From the NCBI GenBank assembly GCA_973895155.1, contig OZ316893.1:6944001-7008000 (forward strand): a DNA stretch of 64,000 bases, written 5' to 3'. Under the pieces are notes generated by a model. It was not told the origin of the DNA. It did no database searches and saw only the letters and a list, made by a program, of their open reading frames with translations. Both the position numbers and the translations under genes were made by a program. The DNA is from Marsupella aquatica (taxonomy: Eukaryota; Marchantiophyta). Positions 12,161 through 25,600 of this stretch are shown here, piece by piece. Position 1 is the first letter of the stretch. Each line of letters opens with the position of its first letter.

Positions 12161-13590
12161 CTAGCTCAATACCCGCGCATTGCACGAAAGATGCCTTGTT
12201 GGCCAAGATTTGGTTGAGAAAAAAGATGTCGTGTCGGCCGAGAGGTCATTGAGACAAAAGATGTTGTGTCGTCCAAGATTTGGTTGAGAAAAAATATGTT
12301 GTGTCGGCCAAGAGGTTGTTGAGAAAAAATATGTTGTGTCGGCCAAGAGGTCATTGAGACAAAAGATGTTGTGTCGGCCACGAGGGCGTTAAGAAAAAAG
12401 ATGTTGTGCCGGCCAAGATTTCGCTGAGAAAAAATATGTTGTGTCTGCCAGGAAGTTGTTGAGAAAAGGATGTCTATCGGCCAATTAAGATGTCCTTGAG
12501 GAAAAAGATGTTGTGCCGGCCAAGATTTTGCTGAGAAAAAATATGTTGTGTCTGCCAGGAAGTTGTTGAGAAAAGGATGTCTATCGGCCAATTAAGATGT
12601 CCTTGAGGAAAAAGATGTTTTGTCGGCCAAGATGTAGTTGAAAAAAAGATATCGTGTTGCCCAAGACATCATTGAGAAAAAATATATTGTGTCGCCCAAG
12701 GGGGTCTTAAGAAAAAATGTCATGTTGCCCAAGACGTTGTGAAGAAAACCCGTGCATTGCACAAAAGATGTCGTTAAGAAAAAAAATTGTGTCACCAAAG
12801 ATGTTGTTGTGTAAAAAATGTCATGAAGTCAAAAGATTTCGTTAAAAAAAAGTCGAGTTGCCAAAGATGTCGTGAAGTAAAAAGATTTCGTGTCACCAAA
12901 GATGACACAGGGTAAAAAGATGGCATTAAAAAAATCTGTGGAGTGAAAAGATATTGTCAAGTAAAAATATGTTGTTACGTGAAAAATGTTGCCAAGTAAA
13001 ACGATGCCGGGGTGCCAAAGATGTTATTATGTCAAAGATATCGTCAAATAAAAAGAAATCGTGTTTCCAAAGTTGTTATGAAGTAAAACATATGTGATCA
13101 AGTAAAAGATGTCATCAAGTCAAAAGTTGTTGTGATGCCAATAATGTCGTTATGTCCAAGATCGGTGTGGTCAAGTAAAAAGATGTTGTAATGTCAAAGA
13201 TGTCTTCAAGTAAAACTATGTCGTGACTCCAAAACTGTCGTCAAGTAAAAAAATGTCATTAGTCAAAGATGTTGTGAAGTAAAACATGTCATTGCATTAA
13301 ATATCGTTAAGGAAAAGATGTGCAAAAACTGTCAATAAATTATATGTTCTTGCTCAAACGATGTCATTAAGTAAAAAATATCATTGCCCAAAAGATGTCT
13401 AAGTAATAAAAGATATAATTGGCAAAAGATGTCAAAGCAGAATGAATGCCATTATACTAAAGATGTTATTAAGAAACATATCATGGTGCAAAATATATAA
13501 TTGAGTAAAAGATTTTTGGGTTAAAAAGATCTCATTGCCCAAAAAATGTTATCTAGTAAAAGATGTCATGAAACAAAAAATGAGTGACAA
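12161..13590 (-). mobile_element. Helitron-like element, 3' end and minisatellite body (copy H1)
   Basis: Read on the minus strand the terminus is CGTGCAATGCGCGGG, then TATTGAG, CTAG and a host T. That is the Helitron 3' pattern: short hairpin, CTRR end, insertion before T. The body is a tandem array: clean 35-bp units from 12187 to about 12720, then increasingly diverged short units (AAGATGTC..GTAAAA) to about 13590. A second hairpin-like motif CCCGTGCATTGCAC occurs inside at 12749-12762. The 5' end could not be found, and no Rep/helicase coding is present, so this is non-autonomous or truncated. Confidence 0.6.
12187..12720. repeat. 35-bp minisatellite, about 14 units
   Basis: On the plus strand units read roughly GATGTTGTGTCGGCCAAGA then a variable 6-8 bases, then GTTGAGAAAAA. 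Two blocks of three units (about 12393-12500 and 12500-12611) are almost identical, which shows a recent higher-order duplication. The long minus-strand open frames here only repeat ADTTSFVSMTSWPTQHIF-like peptides and are not genes. Confidence 0.8.
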
Positions 13591-14700
13591 CAACCACAAA
13601 GTATCATCAACTAAGAATTATTTTTGTCTTTGTATTTTTCATTTTTTTGATTCCTTGTAAACCTTTAACCCCACCCCACCCCCCCTCTTTTACCGCTTTT
13701 GTACTATTTTTTGGTTTGATGTTTTCTATTACAGTATGTAATATTTGTAATCAATTAAACTCTTCTTATGACATAGATTATCATGGGGTATAGTCCTATA
13801 TGTAGATGGTCCATGAAGTATTATACCTAGATGGTCCATAAGGTACTTGATTATTGTGCATTGCCATTCCCTGGCATTCCCCTTTATTTATTGCTTGGGA
13901 AACATGTCACTCTTTACTTCACACTAAATATAATATAATTTAGGTTTATTCTTTCTCTTGGTCAGATTCTTTACTTTTTGTGCCCTTCGAATTCAAATGA
14001 TGACCACCCTATAGAAAGGCGCATCTGTGTATTATAGAAGTTACTTGATTGATTTGCTAATTAAAACTAGTTTGCCTAGCACTCCCAACTTTTGCCATCT
14101 CTTTTCACTGCCACTTGCTATCTTTGTTGCTGACTATCTTCCATACTCACAACAAGAATTTAGTGATAGAATTTGTATCTATCTAACCACTATAATATGT
14201 GCCAGAAGATGTGATCTTACCAATTTTTCCCTGCAGTGTGTTTATAATAACCAATCCAGAGAGGAATGCATCATGGCTGTTTGATGAAATAATGCCTTTT
14301 CCACACTGTTGGACTCTTCCAGTAACACCCTCCTATCCCTCATGTGCCTTGCCTGCCTTTGCACTTCCCGCACAAACCTTCTACCTCCCTTTGCCCTCTC
14401 CTCCCTCCGCCCTTGCCTCCTTCCTTGCCCCTGGACTCCCCAATTGCCCATGCCTCGCCCCTCCACACCCTAGCATCCCTCCCTTGCTTGCCCTCCTGAG
14501 AAACAATCAGCATCACGGTGGTACGGTGGTGTGCCATGGCCCGACCCAATTGCTGACTAGGTTTTTCTTGACAGCATTTTTATATCAACCCCAACATCAA
14601 GAACACCCTTGACGACACTTCCTGTCCTTTGCGACACTTCCTTGCCTCAATGACATCTTTGCCTTGAGGACACAACCTTACATTAATACATAATATGATA
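13591..14700. other. Repeat-derived region with pyrimidine-rich tract
   Basis: Bases 13790-13930 resemble 56130-56300; both have a GCATTCCC(C)TTTATTTATT-like stretch. A C/T-rich tract lies at 14320-14500. Bases 14580-14690 carry a few units like the GACATCTTTGCCTTGA minisatellite of the 56-kb Helitron-like copy. No gene is recognised. Confidence 0.4.
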
Positions 14701-16289
14701 AACCTATCCGTAAACCTTCTTAACCCTGGATGGGTGGTGCGTGATTTGGGAGAAACTAAGTATGAAACCAAAATTGACGCCTGAAACTTTTCCCTGAATC
14801 CAAAGATGCACAGAACATTTTTCTCGATCAAAATCGACCAAGAAAAACTTTTGGAAACGTTTGCAAATCCAACCACGGTTTCCCCTCTCCTCTCCGCAAC
14901 GATCTCTCCGCCTAGCCATCAGGAGCAGGGGAGCAGCGAGGATTGGCAGGAGCGGTAGAGGAGTAATCAGGATCGAGAGGGAGCGACGAGTAGCAAAAGA
15001 GAAAGTCCACTCGTCAGTTTTGCTGATCATCACAAGCATGGGGCTCACCTTGTCTTTCTAATCAGGCTTATGCTATAGGTTCTTGGTTCTACCTTTGCCG
15101 CATTTTTCCAACTTGTCAGTGGAGGTATATTGGGAAAAGCACTGTGGACTTTAGATCATGCTCTCTTGTGACTTGTAACGCGAGGCTGAAGCTGTGTCTT
15201 ATTCTCTAGAAGCTCTGTGTTTCTAGGGGCTCCACCTAATTTCCATTTTCATCGTTTCTCACTTGTCAAACTGTGTCTTGCATCCTAGCAAGATACATGC
15301 CACAGGAAGCCCCCCTTGCCCCCACTTTATTCCTTCCTTGCATTGACTGGCAAGCTGTGGTCGATTCTCTCGTGATGACTCTCATATTGGGACCCACTCT
15401 CTCTCCTACAATGAAATGCCTACAAGATTGTCATCTATTTCTGAACTTTATGGAAGAGATTGCCCATGGGCTTTTGGTTGGCAATAGAAATTATTCGAAG
15501 TGAGACTGTGGCAACGAAAGATTCTGTGACTAAGAATGGAATGGAAACCAATGAAGACAAACTAAGAGCCATCTTTCTCTTGGAGAGATATTATAATTCC
15601 GGTTCTAATCAACCTACAAAAGTGGCTAGTGTTGTACAGTTCTAGGTAGAGTGAATAATTAATCTAAGAATAAAAACAGACAAGAATTTCAGTTGAGATA
15701 CAGTGAAATGTGGTCATCCTTATGGAGAAACATGAAATTTCTCAAATCCTGATCAATAGACTACTGCAAAGGGATGCCAATTGACTGTTGGAAAATGAAA
15801 CTGTTGAACATTCCATGGGAAATTGGTGCTTCTGTTGAACATATTGTAGAAAATTTACTTTGAGTTTAACATCATTCTGAACATCGATGGCCAGCGTTTT
15901 GATCTGCACAACTCAATCAGGATAGTTTGTAGAATTTTGGCATAATGCAGAAGTACTTTGAAGTGAGAGGAAGGACTGAGAATTTTGAATCTGAATATAA
16001 AAAAATCTAAACGTCAAAGACCAAAAGAAGATATCAGGAAATAGAGACGTACTCTAGATCATTGAAATGGAAGACTCTGATTCCAAGGCATCTCACATTC
16101 ACCTACATGTGTCTCCGTCTGGACTCTTATGTGCTTAGATTTAACTAACTCCTCTCAAAGATGCCGGGAACTTTCTGTTTGTTTACAGATAGCGTTAGTC
16201 TGAAAGGGGATTGTAGAAATTCTGTCCTAACAAGGACTGAAAGAAGCACCACCTTTACAGATAGGTTTGATGTCTCAACAACTTTCTTG
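14701..16289. other. Intergenic, nothing recognised
   Basis: Only short open frames; no family motif, array or paired terminal repeat was found. Confidence 0.35.
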
Positions 16290-17010
16290 CCGTGCTTGCA
16301 CTTTTTTCCTCCTCAATATTTTCTGTGAAAGCATGGAAGTTGGCCTAGTTTGTAATAATTAATCTCAAAGGAGGTTTTCAATCTAGTAAGATGAAGAAAT
16401 AGTGAGTTCAAGCAATTAAGTGCTAGAACTGTGTAGCTATATGATGAATCCACCTTCCAGTATTTTGTCTTATTCAAAATTATTTTATTATGTATTTTTA
16501 ATTCAATGTGTCTTACCAAGGTGCATCCCTTGGTATAGTTTAGATTTTGAATTTATTCTGGTACCCCTCTAAATTTTTTAATCTTTGCTAAATTTAAGAT
16601 CATCCACCCTTTAACAAAGCTCACTGAATTTCTAGCCCTTATTCTGATGAGTGAAGAAGAAATTATCTAAATAAAGTGCACTCCTTCTGTCTTTAAGTTC
16701 TACTCATGATTTTGTGTTCTCAATTCATGGTTTTTAATTCATTTGAGTGTCATTACCTAAAGTAAATACATAAGTATCTCTACTGGTGTACAGTATGTGC
16801 ACAACCCAATACCATAGACTTAAAACTTTTCATATTTATTATTACTTTTCTTTACATGTGTACTTTTACTCCTGTACCTTATGTTCACAACTTGTCAATG
16901 TCACATGTCCTAATCAATTTCCTGCTTATATTTGCCACAAAAAATTAGATCACTTGCATTTCACTAAAAAACAAAAAATGAAGCACATTCCAAGATGAAC
17001 ATGCTATATC
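16290..17010 (+). repeat. Dispersed repeat family R, copy 1
   Basis: Shares phrases with 34850-35695 and 50640-51840, in the same order: AAGGTGCATC, a block around GGTTTTTAATTC followed by TGTCATTACCTAA, and the closing CCAAGATGAACATGCTATA. Heavily decayed and without coding capacity. Confidence 0.5.
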
Positions 17011-20000
17011 AGTGCCATCTCTATTTTCATACAAACTCATTAATTTCTTGATCTCATTTATGAGTGGCTCATTAAACTTCATATTGCCTAGGTAGCAAGT
17101 AGAATTAGAAAAAAGAGTGAAACAAGTTACAATTACTACAACTGGAAGTATATGCTCAGAGCATCCATGCTGGCATTTCTATCAAGCCCTGGTCTGAATA
17201 TTCGCTAGTATTCAAGTCAATCTATCCTGAGCATTTTGGGATCAGTCTCCAAAATAAATTTCCTGACCGCCAGTTTCATGTGTTTGCATGGCCCCCAGCA
17301 ATGTTTCCATACCGTGCCAATTCATATCGACAGTTGCCAAGAAGCTACATCTTTGCATCTAGCGTAAACAAAAGACATTCAAGCGCACAAGCTTTGTAAG
17401 TACACTGTTCTCAATTCTGGAATCAATATGTACAATCATCATGCTGGCAAAAATTGAAAGTCCACTGGGAGCTTGGATGATCTATGAGCCCACAATAGAC
17501 CCCCAAAAGCTCTCAGTACAGGTGATGGGATGCTAACCTGGTTTGGAAGCTTTGAGATGAGATGTCCATCTCAACTTTTCTCTTCGATGAAATATAAGGT
17601 TCCATGAGATCTACATATGAATATATTTAGTTTATGTCCTAACTGGGATGGAATGAATTTAGAGCCAAAACACCTTGATATTACAGGGGATTTCATCCAA
17701 GCTTATCACTTGTACAATGGACACTTCACACTTCTACTCAAGCTGGCCCGCACCCGGCCTGTTTTGCCTCTTTGGCCGAATACTAACCCTTTCACATTAA
17801 ACCACCATTGGCCGAATGTAAGGGGGAAGCATCCAAGACCTCCCCCTTTATCACATTCCTTTCCTTTTTTTCCCCTCCCGTGCCAGTTTGCTCCATGATT
17901 TCAGGAAAAAGTTACTTTAATGGTGGCTATGGGTTTGCTTCATGATTTCAGGAAAAAGTTACTTTAATGGTAGCTACATGTTACCCATATCTTTCCCAAT
18001 ATCTTTTTAAGGGTAGGTGCATGTGGTTTTAAAATTGCCCAGTGCATTGACCTCTCCTACCCAATGCTCACCCCTTGCACCCTGGTCTGCACACAGCTCA
18101 CCCATTCACGGCCAGCCATGCCACCCGCCCAGACTCTCATGCTTCCCGGCCCGTCCTCTCCAATACCTGGACCACCCCGGGTCTCCCCTTGGCCATTGTC
18201 GCCACCTGGGGTTGCCACTAACCAGACCTGTCTTTCTCTTTTTCCAAAAAGGTATGAGTGTGGATTTGGACTCTTGAGAGGATGATACTTTGAGAAAGTG
18301 AACTACATACCTCACTTCCAAAGAACACAAATATATATCAAAAAGTGCAAAAGGCAAAATACAAAGGGCCAAACTGTACCAACTAACAAAAAGTGACAAA
18401 GTGGGGACAATTTAACTGGAGGAGACCCCCGAGGAGACCCTTGACAATCTATGGAACCGTACAATTGAGACTTCCGTTTCATAGCAATAGGTATATATGC
18501 ACTCAAACATGTGTGGCTAGGGAGTGACAACGATTAATTTGCCAACGCTCCTATTGTGGAAAGCAGACCTGAGGTCTCGCCAACTACAGTAACTCCAATT
18601 AATCAAACCTACTACCATATAAGTATCCGAAGTACCATACTTTCGTCAGTTGATTCATTCTCGTGTCCAGGTTACTGTAGCACTCACTCGCTGCTTACAG
18701 CTTTGCGGCCCAGCCATCCCCTCCCCCTCGATTAAGAAGCTCTAAAGCACGATAGATTAGCCTATCAGCTGAACTTTCTTAGAGAATTGCTGTAGACTTT
18801 CAAGGGAAGATCACTTGAAGATCTGTGTAAAATTCCCTAGAGTTCTGGTGTAGCCACAATTCCACTTGCACCCCCGCTTGCTCCTCTGAGCTGTCGAATT
18901 TAGTTGAATACTTTGATCTGCTTGGAGCGCATACACGTACGTGGTCACTTACCCGTATTTTTCCTTCGGTAGTCCCACCACAGGTCTCCCATCCCCATTT
19001 TGGATGGTTTAGATCCTTTGTTCTAGCTTGACTGGGTTTGCTTGCCCAATCCAGTTATTAAGGATTATAAAAAAGACTCCTTCAAGGTAGAAACATCCAG
19101 GTGAGTGCACACAGGATAGCTGTGCGAGAAACCTCCAGCATCACCTCTCGAGTCGTGAGATCACTTTCGGGTCAGAGCATGAAGGAAGATGGGATCTGAA
19201 CCGGCAAATCAATCGCTATAACTATGCAACCTCGATATCGCAGATTCCTTTTGGAGCCACTATTTTGAAGATTAGACTCGTCTTGCCACTGTTTTTACGA
19301 CCCAAAGTGCATGTACTTACTGCTTTTCTGTATTGTATGTGCTGTAAAAAAGCCTTCAAAGGCGAAAACAGATTCGTCCAGACTTACACTCTGAAGACAG
19401 TAATTGCAAGTTGATAAAGCACATGCATAGCAGTGGGCACATTGCGGAACAAATCCGGGGGAGAAGAGCCCGGGATTGTCAGCCCGGTTTAAAACATCGA
19501 CTACCCAGATTGCTTAAAATTTACACGTGCCAGATGCTCATCTTCCCTCCAAAAAAAGGTCGAAATTGTCAGGAACGGTATCTAGGGTTGGCCCGGGTGT
19601 CAATCGTATTGCGGGCAAGAAAACTGTGGGTCAGAGAACATTGATAATTTTGTTCCAACTACTGTACCTAGGAATTTAGCTCCAGCATTACCAATGCGTT
19701 ACTACATGAATTACCCCAAAATTTTCTCTTGAGCTCCTTTCATCACCACAGGTCCAGCCACGAAAATCACGTGAGCTCGTCGAAAGACATCAAAATCCCA
19801 CGAACTCTACAGCATACGTCCTACAGGTCTGGGTCGGGCAAAATGTCGGCCGCAAGAAGGACATCGGACAAAACCTACCCGGAATTGGAGGTGATATAAG
19901 TGATAGTATTTGAAAAAGCCTTTCCAAATTTATATGGAAGTATTATTAAAGAACTAGACAGTGCAAGCCAAGTTAGAAGATGCTTTTTCAGCGGTTGTTG

Positions 20001-21640
20001 CGGCTGGCGGCTGGCGGGCGCCATGTCAGAGCTGTGGTTTCTGGCTGTACTAGGCGCAAATTTTTGGCGTTTCCAACAAGTAAACGATCTCCCTAGGACA
20101 CGATGACAAACGATATCAAAAACTTGGGGTCGGTTTATCTCTCAATACCCACCCTGCGCATTATAAAGTCTGAAAACTTGGTAGTTCACTTCGGGAACGC
20201 AGTTGGGGTCCTGAAACGAGATAAATCAATACACGCACCGGGCAGCACTGCAGATCTCTGCGAACATTCGTTCGCACTTCAGACTCATGGTATTGTGATA
20301 TTGCCAATATCTGGCATTGGAGATGGATCTTGGTCGATCAGGAAACACTCACTGTAGCCTTTTCGTCTCCATTCAAGTTCAGTTTGGCCGTCACTAAAGG
20401 GTCGGATTTTGGTGATGAGACCTTCGATTGTAGCTTATGATTATTCACCTTTCAAGTTCAGGTCAGTCACGGTCAAAGTTGGATCGAACTTCGTCAAGAG
20501 ACGCTTGCTTATTGCCCATTCTTCTGCGTTGCAACTGCAGTGTGCTGCTATTCAGAATTGTCAGGTATTCCGCTCAACGTCATCCGATTACGACTTAAGT
20601 GCGAATTTCTGTCGGCATTTGGTCACCAGTTTTAATTTGCTTTCAAGCCAATGGTTGTATCCAGAGAAGCCCACAATCAAGTTAAACTCGACTAAGTATT
20701 TGGTGACCAAGTTCTGTACCTCATGAATCGCATCTTCGCAATCATTGTTAGCTGAACTTTGAACTGTTCATGTTCTTGTACTCAGATTCAGGATTCCAAT
20801 CGGCATGAGATTGACGACGGTGGATCATTCGATCTTTGCTGCGGTCAACGTTGTAGATCCTTTTTCTCAGATCTCAATGAACAAAAGGCAATGTTAAACC
20901 AGATTACAACTAGTCCAATGAAATTGACAAGCTGGCAAACAGATTTATGGTTTGCTGCCAGTGGACAAGAATGTAGACGCCATTGCCGCTTTGGATGTGT
21001 ATGTCTATCCATATACCGTACATAATTATTATAAGTTAATCTGTATAGGTGACAAGCGGCGCCATTAGGATGCAAACTTCATTCGAGAACTCTGTCTGAG
21101 TGTCTGATGGGAACGTCGGTCTTCAACTGTACAGTAATAATATCAGAGTAAATTCAGATAAGAATGGAGCCGGTTTAGTTAGGTTGATGTCACCAGAATA
21201 TCGCAGGCTTGTCACTCCCATTCCCCATTGATGATGATGCATTTTGTAAGCCAGGAATTAGATTGTCGTTTGGAGGTGGACTGGTTGGAGAATCCCACGG
21301 GAAGCTAATCGAGGCATTTTGTTCCAGGTCAGAATTATCTCCTTGCCGCGCAGCCGGCTTTATGTCAGAAAATCCAGCCTGAACTGTCTTCGAATCCCTG
21401 TTGTCTGGGCTAGTACGTTGTTTTCCATCCTTATAGATTGGGGTGAATCGAAAACTGGAATAGAATCTCGAAGTCTCGGGAGTGTAGTCCAGTCCGGCGT
21501 TAGTATGCCTACGGCCTATGGGACTTGTAGCATATACTCCATGGATACAGTCCAGTTCAGAAGCACATCTAAAGGCAGTTCGTGTACAGAAGCACATCTA
21601 AAGGCAGTTCGTGTACATTTGCTCCAATGATTTCAAATTG
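17011..21640. other. Intergenic with minor duplications
   Basis: No gene is recognised. A 44-bp direct repeat lies at about 17887-17978 (both copies contain ATGATTTCAGGAAAAAGTT). A 29-bp direct repeat lies at 21558-21616 (AGAAGCACATCTAAAGGCAG twice). An open frame of 135 codons at 21190-21597 (minus), rich in Ser/Pro/Asn, matches nothing I know. Confidence 0.4.
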
Positions 21641-22660
21641 TGTACATAGTGTTTAGTTTGGTAGCTCACTTTATATAACAAACATTTTAAATTTACTTTA
21701 TGAAAATAATAATAATAATTTATTTAATCAATATTTTAGAATTATTTTTTAGATTTAAAATGTTTAGTTTTTAATAAATTTTTTTAAATATATTTTAATA
21801 TTTTATTTATTTTAAAATTTAAATATATTTTGTTAATTAAAAAATATAATTTAATTAATTATTTAAAAATAATATAATTTTAATAAAAAAAATTAACTAA
21901 TTAAATTTAAATATATAAAAAAATTAAAGATATATGATCTACATCGTTGACTGACAGCAAAGATCGATTGATGTTCTGTCTTCAGTTGCATGGTTGACAA
22001 CAACGACCAAAAACATTCTGTTGCCAGTCAAATGATTGAAAACAAGATAAATTCTCAAGATTCTGTCGTCAGTTATGTTTTTCAATATTTACTAATGTTT
22101 GCTTCAGAATAATAATCTAATAATTTATTTATCCATTGAAATTTGGTGGGATATCATCTTAACAAATCGTTGTCATCTTTAGGAGAATATCTAAAAGAGA
22201 AAATTATCATCATGAAAAGTGCATGATATGACGTGAACATTTAAACTTTACATTTTGACTTTTTATTATTTTTGTTTGTATCACTTTTTGATTAAAAATA
22301 TTTTAAATATATAATAAAATTAAAATTAACTAATATTAAATATATTAAATAATATATACAAATGACCAAATAACATATATACATTGATTAATTATATAAT
22401 TAAATAAATAATATAATTAAATATAATAAATATAATAAATTATTTATTTTAATTAATAAATTTTATTTTAAAAAATTATTAAAAATTATTTTAATTAATA
22501 ATTAGTTTTTTTATAAATAAATATAATACATTATTTATAATTAAGATAAAAAAATGAATAATAAAAATCTTTGTTCATAATTTAATATAATTTTTTTTTT
22601 AGAAAAATATATTTTATTTATAGAAATGAGTATATAACATAAAAAATCTTAATTTCTAAT
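21641..22660. other. AT-rich island
   Basis: Two blocks, about 21660-21935 and 22250-22640, are almost only A and T (runs of AAT/TTTAAAT). They are separated by 300 bases of ordinary composition. No coding or terminal repeats are seen. Confidence 0.7.
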
Positions 22661-25600
22661 CATGAAGGATTGGTCTATTTGATCACCGACCATCATTGTC
22701 TCAATTCATTGATCAGTTTATGGAAGGTGCTTCAAATATGATGGATACTAAGCGACTCAAACTTGATCTTGGAAGTTTGCATGTCTTTGAATGCATGTCA
22801 GGCATGTAAGTCTAGAATTGGAATGCAGTTCTTATGGATGAAGAAGATTTTGAATAGAGTGAAAAATCACTTCATTCCATTGATTGTTTCTAGATTAGAA
22901 TATTGATAGCGTCACTCCATTCCATTGATTGTTTCTAGATTAGAATATTGATAGGGTGTCAATCTCCACCCGATCACATGTGGCTCACATGCCTTGAAGA
23001 ACCAATTCTACCCTCCCATCGATGGAGAATTCACCTCTCAAGTTTTTTGTTTGAAGAATGGACTTCATTGAATTGAATTGACAGTTCTGAGCCAACCGGC
23101 ACTCGAAAAACTCAAGTTTGGTGCAGGTTTCTTTGTCTAGGAAACCGATAGCAAAAAACTCTATTTCTGACCAATCTAACGAGTCGTTTCCTAGATCTGT
23201 GAAGTGTGAAGTAGGCGATCTCCCAACTGCAAGCTGTACACCAGGTGGGTGGTGCCGGAGGGGGGAGGGGGGCCGGGGGAGGGTTGGTAAGTTGAGACGT
23301 CTCCAATTGTTGAGCTTCGCGTCACAAGCCACCTTTCGGGTAACCAAAATCTCGGCCTCCACATGTTGTGCGACGGTAGTAGGAAAAAAAGAAACCTCTA
23401 ACTAACTCGTTCTCGGGACGATGCAGCCTACAGCCACTTCACACGAAATTAATTCTGGATAACGTTGGGTTGAAGACAGATCTCCAGGATAAGGTATCAA
23501 GTGAACGTCGAGAAGGAGTAAGTGGCGTTAGGAGCCAACGCTGAACGGAGCAGCTGTAAGAGTTGTGGATGGATTAATGGCTCGATCCTGTAAGAAAATG
23601 AAAAACCAAGGAAAGTAGCCACAGGTGTGCTGCTTGACTCTTAGGAGAATGTCGTGCATACACATTGTCCAAGCCTAGTAGACCCAAGCTCGTGTCTATG
23701 TATGCAAAATGTGGAAACGCCCTCATGGTGTATAGTGTGAATGTGAAATATGGTCAGCCAAGTCCGTCGACTGCGTGCCGGGAGTGCTGTGGAGAGGCGC
23801 ATAATCATGCACTGACATTAGAGCTGCGTGTGGCGGATGTGTAGTCCGTTGCTGCTTTAGTATAGCAAAGTTGATCACCTCTTGATGTACTTGTTGACCT
23901 CCCAACTTACGTTCCTGCAGGAAGAAAGCATTGAACTTGTGATCTTCAGAACCGGAGACGAGTTTTGGATCCTTGAGATGTGAACCCCCGGATGATCAAA
24001 ACACAGGCGAGGTAAGGAAATCGATCAGCATAAGAAGAAGTAAGAGAAAGTACGGAGGAGTTTTTTAGTTTGATCCCGAGCACTTAGAATTGAATAAACG
24101 AATCGAGAATGGTAGTATCTATTAGCAAGAAAGGAGATCCAAAACGAAGAAAAGTGACAAGGCATTAGAGAAAGAGATTGAAACACGGCTGGCGAGGAAT
24201 CAAGCGCAGAATATTGTTGTAGACAAGGCAAAAGAGAATGAACGAAGAAGGAATAGGATGCTGAAAGATTGATTAGGTATACAGATGCTCAAACCGTGAG
24301 ACCACCAGTTGGGTGTAGACGGGGATGGCGTTGAAAACCAAAGACACTACAGTATTACACGAGAATGTGTGAGGAAAAGAGAAAGAAAATTGAGAGCGAT
24401 GTGTTGTGAGACGAGACGAGAAGACTGTATAGGACGAGACCTTTAAGAGGACTGTAAATGGCAGAATTCCATATAGTTGACTGCTCTTGCAGAGTAATTG
24501 ATAGTGAGGCCTGCTATCCTGGCAGATACAAAGCGCGATCAGCTCTCACTGGCAGTCAATGGTCCAATGCACCAGGATTAAAAAGTAGAGCTCTTTCAGC
24601 GATCTGACAAACTTATGATGAATGAACTCAGGATTGACGCGAAACGGGAAGCATCGCGAGGTGTAGAAGTTGGGATTGAGCTGGTAGGGAAGACTTGCGC
24701 CAGAGCTTTGTTAATCCGATGGCTAATCTCCACAGCCTGTCGCCTTTCTGATACAGCGTTGAGAGCTTTCCTAGATTTGAAAGATGGACACCTTTCGTGG
24801 TCACTCTCACTTCGCGGCTGAGCCCGCTAGCTAGGAAACCACGTTTCACCGAGCTCACTCCGAGACTCCTTGCTTCCTCGGTTTGCTCGATTTCAGTTGT
24901 CCTCTCATAGCAATTCCTTCTGCTATTCAAAATATTTGATATAATTCATTATTTCATTGAATTCTATCCTGTAGTAACAACCGATCGTGTTACTTCCTCA
25001 ATCCTGTGCGTGTAACAAGCCGGTCTTTTAAAACCGTTGGTAAAGTTCTTACCATTGCACAGACCCGGGACCTGTCGAGACTGCACCCTAAAATGTGCGC
25101 CCAATCATGTTGGTCCTCCGAACTTCCTACAATTTTGATAGTCATGGGCTCTTCTTTAGTTCGTGCTGTGTATTTCATGTTCTTGGAATGTAAGATGTAC
25201 GTGCAACACTTCTGTCCCGTTTTGGGTTTCCCAAGAAAATGATTCCTCTTTCCGTTTGCCGTCAAGGGTGAAACTTCAATGTTGTCATGGAGGTACAGAT
25301 ATTCTGCTGAGACACGAAACCTGCTCCTCGCAAGTTTAGGAGATGTCTGTTAACTACTGTTTGGTCATTCTGAACAGTCCACTTTGACAATTAGAGTATG
25401 ATCGTGACTGCATCAGTTCCACAAGCGTCATTGGTCACTTGAGCGAATCCCGAGGGCCCGGGTCTTCGGTGGAACAATCGCTTTTTGATTTGCACGAATC
25501 AATATGTCGACTAGCAGTTTGCGCGCATTGAACACCAAAGGTCAGACTCCCTCTCGAAATCTCATAGATCCTGCCAATATTCGGAACCGACCTGCCGTCG

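Noticed and set aside
12161-12798. Minus-strand open frames of 61-141 codons with repeated peptides
   Set aside because: They are translations of the 35-bp minisatellite and change frame with it; there is no start context or domain.
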